This document shows positions 39,253 to 48,076 of a stretch of DNA of 64,000 nt, piece by piece; positions within the stretch are counted from its first letter, which is position 1, and every line of letters starts with the position of its first letter. Below the pieces are notes generated by a model, which worked only from the letters and a program-made list of their open reading frames with translations, searched no databases and was not told the origin of the DNA. The DNA lies in assembly GCA_900545585.1 (NCBI GenBank), contig UQZR01000004.1:35919-99918 (forward strand), written 5' to 3'. The translations under genes were made by a program, and so were the position numbers. This stretch comes from an uncultured Eubacteriales bacterium (GTDB lineage: Bacteria; Bacillota; Clostridia; Oscillospirales; Oscillospiraceae).

Positions 39253-40533
39253 ATGATGAAGAAGAATTATAAAGAGATGACAAAGCCTGAGCGGCAGGCG
39301 GAATACGCGGCTGTCAAGGCGGAATTCGAGGGGGCGAAGGCCCTTCATCTGGAATTGAACATGGCGCGGGGCAAGCCCAGCCGCCAGCAGCTGGACATGG
39401 TGACGCCCATGCTGCAGGTGCTGACCCAGCCGGAGCAGTTTGTATCCGACGGGGTGGAGACCCGCAACTATGGCGAGGTGGCGGGTATTCCCGCGGCGCG
39501 GAAGCTGTTCGCCGACATCCTGGGCTGCAAGCCGGAGCAGGTGTTCGTGGGCGGCAATGCCAGCCTGCAGCTGATGTACGATGCCATCTCCAAGGCGTTC
39601 ACCCACGGCCTGCTCCACAGCGAGAAGCCCTGGGCCAAGCTGGATACGGTGAAGTGGATCTGCCCCGTCCCCGGCTACGACCGGCACTTTAAGGTAACGG
39701 GCAGCTTCGGCGCGGAGATGATCAACGTGCCCATGACCGACCAGGGTCCCGACATGGACATGGTAGAGGAGCTTATCAAGGATCCCGCCGTGAAGGGTAT
39801 GTGGAACGTGCCCAAGTACTCCAATCCCGAGGGCGTGGTGTACTCTGATGAGACCATCCGCCGTCTGGCGGCCATGAAACCCGCCGCACCGGACTTTATG
39901 CTGATGTGGGACAACGCCTACTGCATCCACGAGTTCGACTGTGATTTTGTACCGTTCTCCGATATCATCGGCCTGTGCGCCCAGTACGGCAACGCCGACA
40001 TGGTGTATGAGTTCGCGTCCACCAGCAAGGTGACGTTCCCCGGCGCGGGCGTGGCGGTGATGGCGGCCAGCGAGGCCAACATCCAGTATTTCTCCAAGCT
40101 CATCAACATCCAGACCATCGGCTATGACAAGGTGAACCAGCTGCGGCACGTGCTGTACCTGCAGGATCGGGAGCACACGCTGGCGCTGATGAAGCGGCAC
40201 GCGGCGGTGTTGGCGCCCAAGTTCCACGCGGTGCTGAACGCGCTGGACAGTGAGATCGCGCCCCGTGGCATCGCGGACTACAAGCGGCCGGTTGGCGGCT
40301 ACTTTATCAGCGTGGACACCATGCACGGGTGCGCCAAGCGCACGCTGGAGCTGTGCAGGGAGGCGGGTATCACCATGACCGGTGCGGGGGCCACGTTCCC
40401 CTACGGCAAGGACCCCAACGACAGCAACATCCGCATTGCGCCGTCCCTGCCGCCGGTGGCGGAGCTGGAGCAGGCCATCGCGGTGTTCTGCATCTGCCTG
40501 CGCCTGGCGGCGCTGGAAAAGCTGGGCGTGTGA
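39253..40533 (+). CDS. PLP-dependent aminotransferase, aspartate aminotransferase Ic-like
   Basis: 426 residues. LNMARGKPSRQQLDMV near the start is the signature of the PF12897-type aminotransferases (class Ic aspartate aminotransferases such as that of Corynebacterium). The PLP Lys is K259 in FASTSKVTFPGAGV. DNAYCIHEFD and the Arg near the C-terminus complete the site. The amino donor may be glutamine given the adjacent omega-amidase, but aspartate or alanine is equally plausible. Two adjacent ATGs at 39253 and 39256 share the GGGAGGA site. Confidence 0.85.
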   Translation: MMKKNYKEMTKPERQAEYAAVKAEFEGAKALHLELNMARGKPSRQQLDMVTPMLQVLTQPEQFVSDGVETRNYGEVAGIPAARKLFADILGCKPEQVFVGGNASLQLMYDAISKAFTHGLLHSEKPWAKLDTVKWICPVPGYDRHFKVTGSFGAEMINVPMTDQGPDMDMVEELIKDPAVKGMWNVPKYSNPEGVVYSDETIRRLAAMKPAAPDFMLMWDNAYCIHEFDCDFVPFSDIIGLCAQYGNADMVYEFASTSKVTFPGAGVAVMAASEANIQYFSKLINIQTIGYDKVNQLRHVLYLQDREHTLALMKRHAAVLAPKFHAVLNALDSEIAPRGIADYKRPVGGYFISVDTMHGCAKRTLELCREAGITMTGAGATFPYGKDPNDSNIRIAPSLPPVAELEQAIAVFCICLRLAALEKLGV

Positions 40534-40554
40534 GGATCTGACTGTGTATAAGAC

Positions 40555-40585
40555 AAGAGCGCTGCGGCATGGCCGCAGCGCTCTT
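40555..40585. repeat. 31-bp palindromic repeat, copy 1
   Basis: A 13-bp stem AGAGCGCTGCGGC with its complement around ATG, flanked by A and T. Identical to copy 2 at 40778-40808. TCTTC follows, a weak U-tract, 21 bp after the aminotransferase stop. Confidence 0.85.
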
Positions 40586-40777
40586 CAATCTGTCAAAAAC
40601 CTGCCCGGTCACAAGTATCGGAGGGAAGGATAGTGTGAAAGGGAACCGTTAGGGTTCCCTTTCGCGTTCAATCACCCGCCGCAGCGGCCAAAATCGCAAA
40701 ACAAAATACTGTTTTTTATTTTGCGATTTTGCTGGCAGCTTGTCAGAAAAGTCCGAACGGACTTTTTTGACAAGCTG

Positions 40778-40808
40778 AAGAGCGCTGCGGCATGGCCGCA
40801 GCGCTCTT
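40778..40808. repeat. 31-bp palindromic repeat, copy 2
   Basis: Identical in all 31 bases to copy 1, 223 bp away. ATATTTTGTTGTTTT follows on the plus strand, so this copy is a better terminator. It begins 1 bp after the 19-bp hairpin at 40737-40776. Confidence 0.85.
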
Positions 40809-40926
40809 ATATTTTGTTGTTTTGTCAGGGACGATTTCCCGCGCCTTTGCCTCCGGCGGAGGCTGCGATCTGAGCAAGCGGCGAAACAAGCGGGGACGGG
40901 TAGGCCTGACCCCTTTTGCAATCCCT

Positions 40927-43485
40927 TTATTCCAGTGCGTCGTGGCTTTCGAACACGTCGTGGATGGAGCCGCAGCGGTCAGCGGTGGGCGGCGTCTCCG
41001 CCGGCGCAGCGCCCTTTGCCATTTGCAGCTCCTGCCACTTCTCCCGGGTGATGAGGAGCTGTCGGGGCTTGGAGCCCTCGAAGGGTCCGACATAGCCCCG
41101 CTCCTCCATCTGATCCACCAGCCGGGCGGCACGGGAGTAGCCCAGCTTCAGACGCCGCTGGAGCATGGACACGGAGGCCTGCCCCGTCTCCAGCACCACC
41201 TCCACGGCGGCGGGCAGCAGCTCGTCGCCGTCCTCGCCATCGGCAGGCGCATCGGATGCGGCGCCCTTGCCCTTGTCGGACTTGGCGTCCACCGCCTGCT
41301 GGATCTTCTCGATGACATCCTGATCGTAATGGGCCTCGCCGGCGGTGTCCTTGACAAAGGCCACCACACGCTCGATCTCCTCCGGTGTGATGAAGCAGCC
41401 CTGTACGCGGGTGGGTTTGCTGTCGCCCAGCGGGGAGTAAAGCATATCACCTTTACCTACCAGCTTTTCCGCGCCGGGGGTATCCAGAATGATGCGGGAC
41501 TCCATGGAGCTGGCCACGGCGAAGGCGATGCGGCTGGGAATATTGGCCTTCATCAGGCCGGTGATGACATCGGCGGAGGGACGCTGGGTGGCCACCACCA
41601 GATGCATGCCGGCGGCACGGCCCATCTGGGCCACGCGGCAGATGGACTCCTCCACCTCCTTGGCAGCCACCAGCATCAAATCGGCCAGCTCATCGATGAC
41701 CACCACCACCGTGGGCAGCTTCTTCACGTCCTCGTCCGTCTCGGACAGGGCGTTGTAGCCCGCCAGGTCCTTGACGCCCTTTTCGGAGAACATCTTGTAG
41801 CGCTTCATCATCTCGAACACCGCCCACTGCAAAGCGCCCGCGGCCTTCTTGGGGTCCGTGACCACAGGGATCAGCAGGTGGGGGATGCCGTTGTAAGGCG
41901 CCAGCTCCACCATCTTGGGGTCCACCATAATGAAGCGCACCTCGTCGGGGGTGGACTTGTAGAGGATGCTGACGATCAGGGAGTTGGTACACACGGACTT
42001 GCCGGAGCCGGTGGTACCGGCGATCAGCACGTGGGGCAGGCGGGCAATATTGCCCACGATGTTATTGCCGCCAATGTCCTTACCCACGGCGAAGGCCACG
42101 GGGGACGGGTGGCGGGTAAACTCCCGGGACTCGATAACATCGCGGATACGGACGGCGGTAACGGTGCGGTTGGGCACCTCGATGCCCACCACGGAGATCT
42201 TGTTGGGCACCGGCGCCACACGGACGCCGCTGGCGCCCAGTGCCAGAGCGATATCGTCGGACAGGTTGGTGATCTTGCTGAGCTTCACACCCTGCTCCAG
42301 AGTGAACTCGTAGCGGGTGACACTGGGTCCGTGGACCACGTCGCCCGCGGTGGCGTCCACGCCGAAGGAACGCAGGGCGTCCGCCAGACGGCGGGAGTTG
42401 TTGCGCAGCTCCGCGCCCACCTCGGTGCAGTTGTCGGTGTGATTCTCCTCCAGCAGGGTGATGGGCGGGTAGCGGTAGATCTCCTCGCCCTGGGCCAGCT
42501 CCTGCTCGATGGCCTGTCCCACTTCCTGGGCGGCAGATTCCACCTCCTGCTGAACCTGAGCCTTCTTTCTCTTCTCGGACACCGGCTCCTTCACCGCTGC
42601 GGCCTCCTGTACTGCGGGAGCGGCAGGAGCTGTCGATGCCGCAGGGGCTGCCGGTGCGGCGGGGACGGCGGGCGCGGCAGCGGCGCGGTCCAGCACCTCG
42701 TCCGGCGTCCGGACGGCGGCACTGCGGCGGGGGAAGAAGTCCTTCTTCTCGCCGCTCTCCATGGCGGAGGGCGCGCCGTCCAGCGGGATATCGATGTTCA
42801 CCCGCTTTTTGGCGGGCTTCTCTTTCACAGGCTTCTCCGGTACAGGCGCTTTCCGCGGAGCCGCAGGCTCGAAGCCCTCCAGATCGTCCTCGTCCTCCTC
42901 GTCCTCCCAGCGGCTGCTGCGGTACTCCTTCATTTTATCCACGGCCTGCTGCGGCGTCATGTGCAGCGCGCCCAGCAGCGCCGCCACCAGCAGCACCACG
43001 AACACCACCACAGACACCACCTTGCTCAGCAGCGCCTCGCTGCCCAGTGCCAGGCCGCCGGCCACCACGCCGCCGCAGGTCAGGGTCTGTCCGTCCTTCC
43101 ACAGCTGGGGCAGCAGGCCGCTGCCCAGCTCATAGGCCGTGCGGCACAGCAGCAGGTGGCACAGCATTCCCGACAGCAACGGCACCAGCAGGGTGCAGGT
43201 GGTGCGCAGGATCACGGGGCGGCCCTGATGCCGCAGCTGGATCACCGCCACGGCCAGCAGCGCCGGCGCCGCCAGAAAATACCCGTACCCCAGCGTGCCC
43301 TTCAGCACCTTGGCGATAAACGTCAGGAGCAGGGCGTCCACCTGAAAATAGCTGACCAGTACGCACAGTGCCAGCAGCAGGCAGACCACGCCGCCGACGA
43401 GCCGCGCCAGTCCGTTATAGGCGGGCGGCTCCGGCTTGGGCGGCGCCTTTTTCTTTTTTGTGGTCTTCTTTTGCGTCGATGCCAT
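40927..43485 (-). CDS. ftsK: FtsK/SpoIIIE DNA translocase
   Basis: 852 residues from the ATG at 43485 with GTGAGG upstream. Four membrane helices fill about 20-170. An Ala/Pro-rich linker covers about 215-330. The motor starts near 385 (GPSVTRYEFTLEQGVKLS), with Walker A IAGTTGSGKSV and Walker B VVVIDELADLM. ATQRPSADVITGLMKANIPS is typical. The C-terminal winged-helix gamma domain (about 775-840: MLQRRLKLGYSRAARLVDQM) reads the polar DNA sequences. It pumps chromosome DNA through the septum in division or sporulation. It follows uppP by 18 bp. Confidence 0.95.
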   Translation of the reverse strand: MASTQKKTTKKKKAPPKPEPPAYNGLARLVGGVVCLLLALCVLVSYFQVDALLLTFIAKVLKGTLGYGYFLAAPALLAVAVIQLRHQGRPVILRTTCTLLVPLLSGMLCHLLLCRTAYELGSGLLPQLWKDGQTLTCGGVVAGGLALGSEALLSKVVSVVVFVVLLVAALLGALHMTPQQAVDKMKEYRSSRWEDEEDEDDLEGFEPAAPRKAPVPEKPVKEKPAKKRVNIDIPLDGAPSAMESGEKKDFFPRRSAAVRTPDEVLDRAAAAPAVPAAPAAPAASTAPAAPAVQEAAAVKEPVSEKRKKAQVQQEVESAAQEVGQAIEQELAQGEEIYRYPPITLLEENHTDNCTEVGAELRNNSRRLADALRSFGVDATAGDVVHGPSVTRYEFTLEQGVKLSKITNLSDDIALALGASGVRVAPVPNKISVVGIEVPNRTVTAVRIRDVIESREFTRHPSPVAFAVGKDIGGNNIVGNIARLPHVLIAGTTGSGKSVCTNSLIVSILYKSTPDEVRFIMVDPKMVELAPYNGIPHLLIPVVTDPKKAAGALQWAVFEMMKRYKMFSEKGVKDLAGYNALSETDEDVKKLPTVVVVIDELADLMLVAAKEVEESICRVAQMGRAAGMHLVVATQRPSADVITGLMKANIPSRIAFAVASSMESRIILDTPGAEKLVGKGDMLYSPLGDSKPTRVQGCFITPEEIERVVAFVKDTAGEAHYDQDVIEKIQQAVDAKSDKGKGAASDAPADGEDGDELLPAAVEVVLETGQASVSMLQRRLKLGYSRAARLVDQMEERGYVGPFEGSKPRQLLITREKWQELQMAKGAAPAETPPTADRCGSIHDVFESHDALE

Positions 43486-43503
43486 AGTTTTCCTCACTTC
43501 ATC

Positions 43504-44337
43504 TCACTTGACGGCCTGCAGCACCAGCGTCAGGATACCCACCGCCCAGCAGTAGTAGGCGAACGCGCCGAAGCGGCCCTTGTCCGCCACGTATTTCAAC
43601 AGGCGGATGCACAGATACCCCGATACGGCGGCAGTGACGACGCCCAGCAGGTACATGGGCACCTCCGCCGTGTTGATGCCGGCCTTCGCCGCATCGCTCA
43701 GGGACAGGATGTTGGCGCCCAGCACCGCAGGGATGCTCAGCAGGAACGAGAACCGCACGGCGAACCTGCGCTCGTAGCCCACGAAGCAGCCGGCGGTGAT
43801 GGTCATGCCGGAGCGGGACACGCCGGGCAGCGTGGCCACCGCCTGGCCCACGCCCACCAGCAGGGCGTCCAGCCACGTGGCGCTGCGCTCGGTCTTGCGG
43901 CCCTTGCGGGCCCGATCGCACAGGAACAGCAGAAAACCGGTGACGATCAGCGCTGCGCCCACGAATACCATATTATCGGCAAGCCCCTGCACGCTTTTGC
44001 GGATGGGCAGTACCGCGAACAGCGGCAGTGTGCCCACGATGGTGAGCAGGATCAGCCGCCGCGCCGGCGGTACCGGCGACGGTGTGGAGCGATGGGCAAG
44101 GTCGCCGATGCCGCGGAAGAACTCCACCACCATGTCGCAGATGTCCTTCCAATAGGCGGCGAACACCGCGATCAGCGTACCCAGATGGAGCAGTACGTCG
44201 AAAAATTCCGGCACGCTGCCTGCGCCCTCCAGGCCCAGCAGGTTCTGTGCGATAGCCAGATGGCCGGAGCTGGAGATGGGCAGGAACTCCGCCACGCCCT
44301 GTACCAGTCCCAGCAGGAATGATGTTACGTATGTCAT
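43504..44337 (-). CDS. uppP: Undecaprenyl-diphosphatase (BacA/UppP)
   Basis: 277 residues from the ATG at 44337 with GAGGTG upstream. Motifs are FLLGLVQGVAEFLPISSSGHL (Glu and the SSSGH segment) and GVSRSGMTITAGCF (PGxSRSG), both at the membrane-facing active site. Eight or so membrane helices. It recycles undecaprenyl pyrophosphate for peptidoglycan and glycan synthesis and contributes to bacitracin resistance. First gene of a two-gene operon with ftsK. Confidence 0.95.
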   Translation of the reverse strand: MTYVTSFLLGLVQGVAEFLPISSSGHLAIAQNLLGLEGAGSVPEFFDVLLHLGTLIAVFAAYWKDICDMVVEFFRGIGDLAHRSTPSPVPPARRLILLTIVGTLPLFAVLPIRKSVQGLADNMVFVGAALIVTGFLLFLCDRARKGRKTERSATWLDALLVGVGQAVATLPGVSRSGMTITAGCFVGYERRFAVRFSFLLSIPAVLGANILSLSDAAKAGINTAEVPMYLLGVVTAAVSGYLCIRLLKYVADKGRFGAFAYYCWAVGILTLVLQAVK

Positions 44338-44708
44338 AACCACACCTCACGTGTTATTTTCAAATACTTTTCGTTATATATTGTCGCAATTATCCCATTT
44401 GTTGTCGGAACGTTTACCATAACAAGGATACTATACCATAGATATGGGGAAAATGCCACTGGAATTTGACATCCGCTGCCCGCGGAGGATAAGAGTTTCC
44501 TATTATGCTATTTTTTTAGGCAAAGCAACGCCATTGACGAAATTCACAAAAATACGATGGACAATTTCTACGGCTTGACCGTTGTGAGAAACCTGCTTTT
44601 ATGATATCCTGATGCAAATAACGCAGAGGGCCATCCCTGCGGTATACCGGATAGTCAACAGGGGGAGGCCGCAGGGGCTTCCCCTGCCTGCATATTCCGA
44701 GAAAGGCG
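44338..44708. other. Divergent regulatory region between uppP and the V-ATPase operon
   Basis: No gene. Two plus-strand promoter candidates are visible: a perfect -35 TTGACA at 44466 with only a weak -10 (TAAGAG), and TTGACC at 44575 with TATGAT at 44600 (19-bp spacer). The leader then holds a stem GCAGGGG/CCCCTGC (44671-44687). CCGCAGGG (44669-44676) can instead pair with CCCTGCGG (44635-44642), so two folds are mutually exclusive. The uppP side is AT-rich and contains TATA-like sequences. Confidence 0.4.
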
Positions 44709-45032
44709 GTGAGTGAACTGTACCGTGAAAAAATAGAGAGTCTTCAGGCGGAGGAGAGCCGTCTGCTGGCGCAGAAGGCTGCGGCGCAAAGCGCGGCGGC
44801 GGAGACGGTGCGGCAGGCGGAAAAGGACGGCGCCGCGCTGGTATCCCAGGCCCAGGAGGCGGCGCGCCGCGCCGCGGCCGACGCCCTGCGTCAGGCGGAA
44901 GCCCAGGCCGAGGCGGAGCGGCAGGCCATGCTGGATCGTACCGAGAAGGACTGCGAGGCCCTGCGTGCCGCGGCGATGGCGCGGATGGACAACGCCGTGG
45001 ACTACCTGCTGGAAAAGGTGGTGAAGCGGTAG
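44709..45032 (+). CDS. V/A-type ATPase stalk subunit G/H (NtpF-like)
   Basis: 107 residues from a GTG at 44709 with GAGAAAGGCG upstream. The protein is a continuous Ala/Glu/Gln/Arg coiled coil, as expected for the NtpF/AhaH peripheral-stalk subunit that pairs with subunit E. It is the first gene of a nine-gene operon in the conserved order F-I-K-E-C-G-A-B-D, and its stop abuts the ntpI start. Confidence 0.82.
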   Translation: MSELYREKIESLQAEESRLLAQKAAAQSAAAETVRQAEKDGAALVSQAQEAARRAAADALRQAEAQAEAERQAMLDRTEKDCEALRAAAMARMDNAVDYLLEKVVKR

Positions 45033-46979
45033 ATGGCCATTGTCAAAATGAAGCATTTGCAGGTGCTGGCGCTGGAGCGTGACCACGATGCCATACTCCG
45101 CCGTCTCCAGCACATGGGCTGTCTGGAGATCAGCGAGCCGGATATACAGGCGCTTCCCGACACTCTGCGCCGGTGCGATACTGCGGCAGCGGACCTGCTG
45201 GCCCGCCAACGGCAGCTGCAATCGGCCATAGACATCCTGCGCCGCACCGCGCCGCCCCAGAAAACGGGTCTGCTGACACCGCGTCCCCGCATCTCCGAGC
45301 GGGAATATCTGGATGAAGCGGCGCTGGCATCAGAGCTGGAAACGGCCCAGCACATCAATGAACTGGCGGCGGACGTGAACCGCCTCACCGCCAGGGAGAC
45401 CCAGCTCCGCAGCGAGCAGGCCGCCCTGACACCCTGGCGGAGCCTGGATATCCCGCTGGAGCTGACGGAGACGCGGTGGTGCGACATCACCACCGGCACG
45501 CTGCCCCCCTTCGCCGTATGGGAGGAGATACAGGGCACGCTGAGCCAACAGGTACCGGAATCAGAGGCATACCTGCTGTACGCCGACCGGCAGCAGCAGG
45601 GCATCCTGCTGCTGACCCACAAGGCCGTGACGGCTCAGGCGCTGGAGCTGCTGCGCAGCTTCGGTTTCTCCGGCGGGCAGCTCAAGGGCCGCCATGGTAC
45701 ACCGGAGGAAAACCTGACGGCGCTGGCGGACAGTCTGCGTCAGACCGCCGCGGAAAAGGACGCCGCCCTGCAGGAGCTGGCCGGCTTGGGCGGGAAGCTC
45801 CCCGACATGCAGCTGTGCAGCGACCGGCTGAACTCCCGTCTCATGCGGGAGGAGAACCGGAAACGGCTGATGACCGATGGCTGCATCGTGGCCTTTGACG
45901 GCTGGGTGCCGGCGGAGAAGCTGCCGCAGCTGACGGCGTGGCTGGACACGCTGGACTGTGCCTACGACCTCAGCGACCCCACGCCGGAGGAGATCCCCGA
46001 CGTGCCGGTGGCGCTGAAGGGCAATATCCTGACCCGCTCCATGAACTGCATCACGGAGCAGTACTCCATGCCCGCCTACGACGGCGTGGACCCCAACCCC
46101 GTGATGGCACCGTTCTTCATCTTCTTCTTTGGCATGATGATGGCGGACATGGGCTACGGTCTGCTGATGATCGTCGGCTCCCTGCTGTTCCTGAAGAAAA
46201 AGCGGCCCGATGATCGCAGCTTTATGGAGATGATCTTCTGGTGCGGCATCATGACGTTCATCTTCGGTGCGCTGACCGGCGGCTTCTTCGGGGATTTCAT
46301 TCCCCAGCTGTGCAAGCTCATCGATCCCGCCAGCACCTTCACCATGCCTGCACTGTTCGACCCGCTGAACGACACCATGGCCATCATGGTGGGCTCGCTG
46401 GTGCTGGGCGGCATTCAGGTGTTCACCGGCATGACCGTCAGCGTGGTGGAGAAGTGCCGGAACGGCCATTTCCCTGATGCGCTGTTCGATGAGATCACGT
46501 GGTGGATCATCCTGGCCGGCGGGGCCATGGCCATTCTGGGCGTGGGCAGCGTCGGCGGCGTGCCGGTGGTGCTGTGCGTCGGCGGACTGATGCTGCTGTA
46601 CGGCGCGGGCCGCGGCAAGAAGGGCTTCGGCAAGGTCACAGGCGTGGTGGCCGCCGTGTATAACGGCGTCACCGGCTTTTTCAGCGATATCCTGTCCTAC
46701 GTGCGGCTGATGGCGCTGATGCTGTCCGGCGCGGTGCTGGCCCAGGTGTTCAACATGCTGGGCGCCACTACCGGAAACATCGTGCTGTTCGTCATCATCG
46801 CGCTGGTGGGCAACGCGCTGAACCTGGCGCTGAATCTGCTGGGCTGCTATGTCCACGATATGCGCCTGCAATTTCTGGAATTCTTCGGACGTTTTTATAA
46901 GGACGGCGGCAAGGCCTTCCGTCCCCTGCGCATGCAGGCCAACCATGTAGAGATCATAAAGGAGGAACACGTACAATGA
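45033..46979 (+). CDS. ntpI: V/A-type ATPase subunit I (a-type membrane stator)
   Basis: 648 residues. The N-terminal half (about 1-330) is soluble and partly coiled coil. The C-terminal half has about seven membrane helices, with FFIFFFGMMMADMGYGLLM the family motif and DILSYVRLMALMLSGAVLA containing the conserved channel Arg. It forms the ion path against the K ring. Its stop overlaps the ntpK start by 4 bp. Confidence 0.94.
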   Translation: MAIVKMKHLQVLALERDHDAILRRLQHMGCLEISEPDIQALPDTLRRCDTAAADLLARQRQLQSAIDILRRTAPPQKTGLLTPRPRISEREYLDEAALASELETAQHINELAADVNRLTARETQLRSEQAALTPWRSLDIPLELTETRWCDITTGTLPPFAVWEEIQGTLSQQVPESEAYLLYADRQQQGILLLTHKAVTAQALELLRSFGFSGGQLKGRHGTPEENLTALADSLRQTAAEKDAALQELAGLGGKLPDMQLCSDRLNSRLMREENRKRLMTDGCIVAFDGWVPAEKLPQLTAWLDTLDCAYDLSDPTPEEIPDVPVALKGNILTRSMNCITEQYSMPAYDGVDPNPVMAPFFIFFFGMMMADMGYGLLMIVGSLLFLKKKRPDDRSFMEMIFWCGIMTFIFGALTGGFFGDFIPQLCKLIDPASTFTMPALFDPLNDTMAIMVGSLVLGGIQVFTGMTVSVVEKCRNGHFPDALFDEITWWIILAGGAMAILGVGSVGGVPVVLCVGGLMLLYGAGRGKKGFGKVTGVVAAVYNGVTGFFSDILSYVRLMALMLSGAVLAQVFNMLGATTGNIVLFVIIALVGNALNLALNLLGCYVHDMRLQFLEFFGRFYKDGGKAFRPLRMQANHVEIIKEEHVQ

Positions 46980-47464
46980 GTATTCTTGAATCCATCGGCG
47001 GACTGGGTTTCGCCATCCTGGGTGCGGCACTGACCGCCGGCCTGTGCTGCATCGGCTCCGCTAAGGGCACCGGTATGGTGGGTGAAGCCGCCGCCGGCCT
47101 CACCAGCGAGGACCCCGACAAGTCCACCAAGTGCCTGATTTTGCAGGTGCTGCCCGGTACTCAGGGCCTGTACGGCTTTGTGGCCCTGTTCCTGGTGCTG
47201 GGCCAGGTGGGCGTACTCAGCGGCAGCGCCGTGGACATCACCCTGACCCAGGGCCTGTCCTTCTTCGCCGCCTGCCTGCCCATCATGCTGGGCGGCTGGC
47301 TCAGCGCCATTTTCCAGGGCCGCGTGGCCGCCGCCTCCGTCAACATCGTGGCCAAGCGTCCCGAGGCCGCCACCAAGGGCATCATCTACTGCGGCATCGT
47401 GGAGTTCTACGCCATTTTGTCTCTGGTGGCCACCATCATGATCTCCCTGAACATCCTGAAGTAA
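46976..47464 (+). CDS. ntpK: V/A-type ATPase rotor subunit K, Na+-type binding site
   Basis: 162 residues with four membrane helices, a duplicated c-subunit. LPGTQGLYGF gives Leu59, Thr62 and Gln63. IFQGRVAAAS gives Gln114. IVEFYAIL gives Glu143. These correspond to L61, T64, Q65, Q110 and E139, the Na+ ligands of Enterococcus hirae NtpK. Only the second hairpin has the carboxylate, as in other K subunits. All five ligands present strongly suggests a Na+-translocating enzyme. Confidence 0.95.
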   Translation: MSILESIGGLGFAILGAALTAGLCCIGSAKGTGMVGEAAAGLTSEDPDKSTKCLILQVLPGTQGLYGFVALFLVLGQVGVLSGSAVDITLTQGLSFFAACLPIMLGGWLSAIFQGRVAAASVNIVAKRPEAATKGIIYCGIVEFYAILSLVATIMISLNILK

Positions 47465-47477
47465 GGTGGGTACCGTT

Positions 47478-48062
47478 ATGAACGGACTGGAAAAGATCGT
47501 GGCCCGCATGGAGGCGGATACCAGGGCGGAGTGCGATGCGCTGACCGCCAGCGCCGCCGAGAACGCCGCCGCCATCCTGCGGGATTGCCGGGCCCAGGCG
47601 GACGCTGTGGCCCGCGACAGCCGCCAGCGGGCGGAGGCTCAGGCGGCGGAGCATCTGGAGCACCTCAACGGCAGCAGCCAGCTGGCCTGCCGCCAAAAAG
47701 TGCTGGCCGCCAAGCAGCAGCTGATCGATGAGGCCTTCGCAGGCGCCGCCCAGCGGCTGTCAAGTCTGCCGCAGGCGGAGTACATTGACCTGCTGGCCGC
47801 GCTGGCCGCCGAGAATGGCAGCGGCGACGAGGAGCTGCTGCTGTCCGCCAAGGACCGCGAGGCCGTGGGTCCCGCAGTGGTGAAGGCCGCCAACGCCAGA
47901 AAGGCCGGCGCCGCCTTCCGTCTGTCGGAGGAGACCCGCGAGACCGGCGGCGGACTGGTGCTGCGGCGGGGCCGCGTGGAGCTGAACTGCAGCTTCACCG
48001 AAAAGCTCCGCCAGCTGCGGCAGGAGGAATCCTCCGCCGTGGCCAGGCTGCTATTTGACTGA
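47478..48062 (+). CDS. ntpE: V/A-type ATPase stalk subunit E
   Basis: 194 residues from the ATG at 47478, placed after AAGGTGGG; a GTG four codons earlier would sit in that site. A long N-terminal Ala/Glu/Arg helix (about 1-90) leads to a small globular C-terminal domain with GGGLVLRRGRVELNCSFTEKL, typical of subunit E. It pairs with the NtpF-like coiled coil to form the peripheral stalks. Confidence 0.88.
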   Translation: MNGLEKIVARMEADTRAECDALTASAAENAAAILRDCRAQADAVARDSRQRAEAQAAEHLEHLNGSSQLACRQKVLAAKQQLIDEAFAGAAQRLSSLPQAEYIDLLAALAAENGSGDEELLLSAKDREAVGPAVVKAANARKAGAAFRLSEETRETGGGLVLRRGRVELNCSFTEKLRQLRQEESSAVARLLFD

Positions 48063-48076
48063 GAGGGGGCGTCCCT

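Larger units (their letters stand above)
40534..40926. other. Intergenic cluster of five hairpins
   Basis: No gene. Five palindromes lie in about 250 bp: 40555-40585 and 40778-40808 (identical); 40638-40662 (AAAGGGAACC); 40689-40731 (CAAAATCGCAAAA, then four more A-T pairs after one mismatch); and 40737-40776 (a 19-bp stem, one G-U, 2-nt loop). The last three are almost end to end. Several could terminate the aminotransferase gene or, in reverse, ftsK. Confidence 0.7.

Noticed and set aside
40534..40926. CRISPR array
   Set aside because: The two identical 31-mers are palindromes separated by other hairpins; there are no regularly spaced repeats or cas genes.
40792..44322. 1176-codon open frame opposite ftsK and uppP
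   Set aside because: A shadow of GC-rich coding on the minus strand. It is His/Gln/Gly-rich with no domain, whereas the minus strand encodes FtsK and UppP with all motifs.
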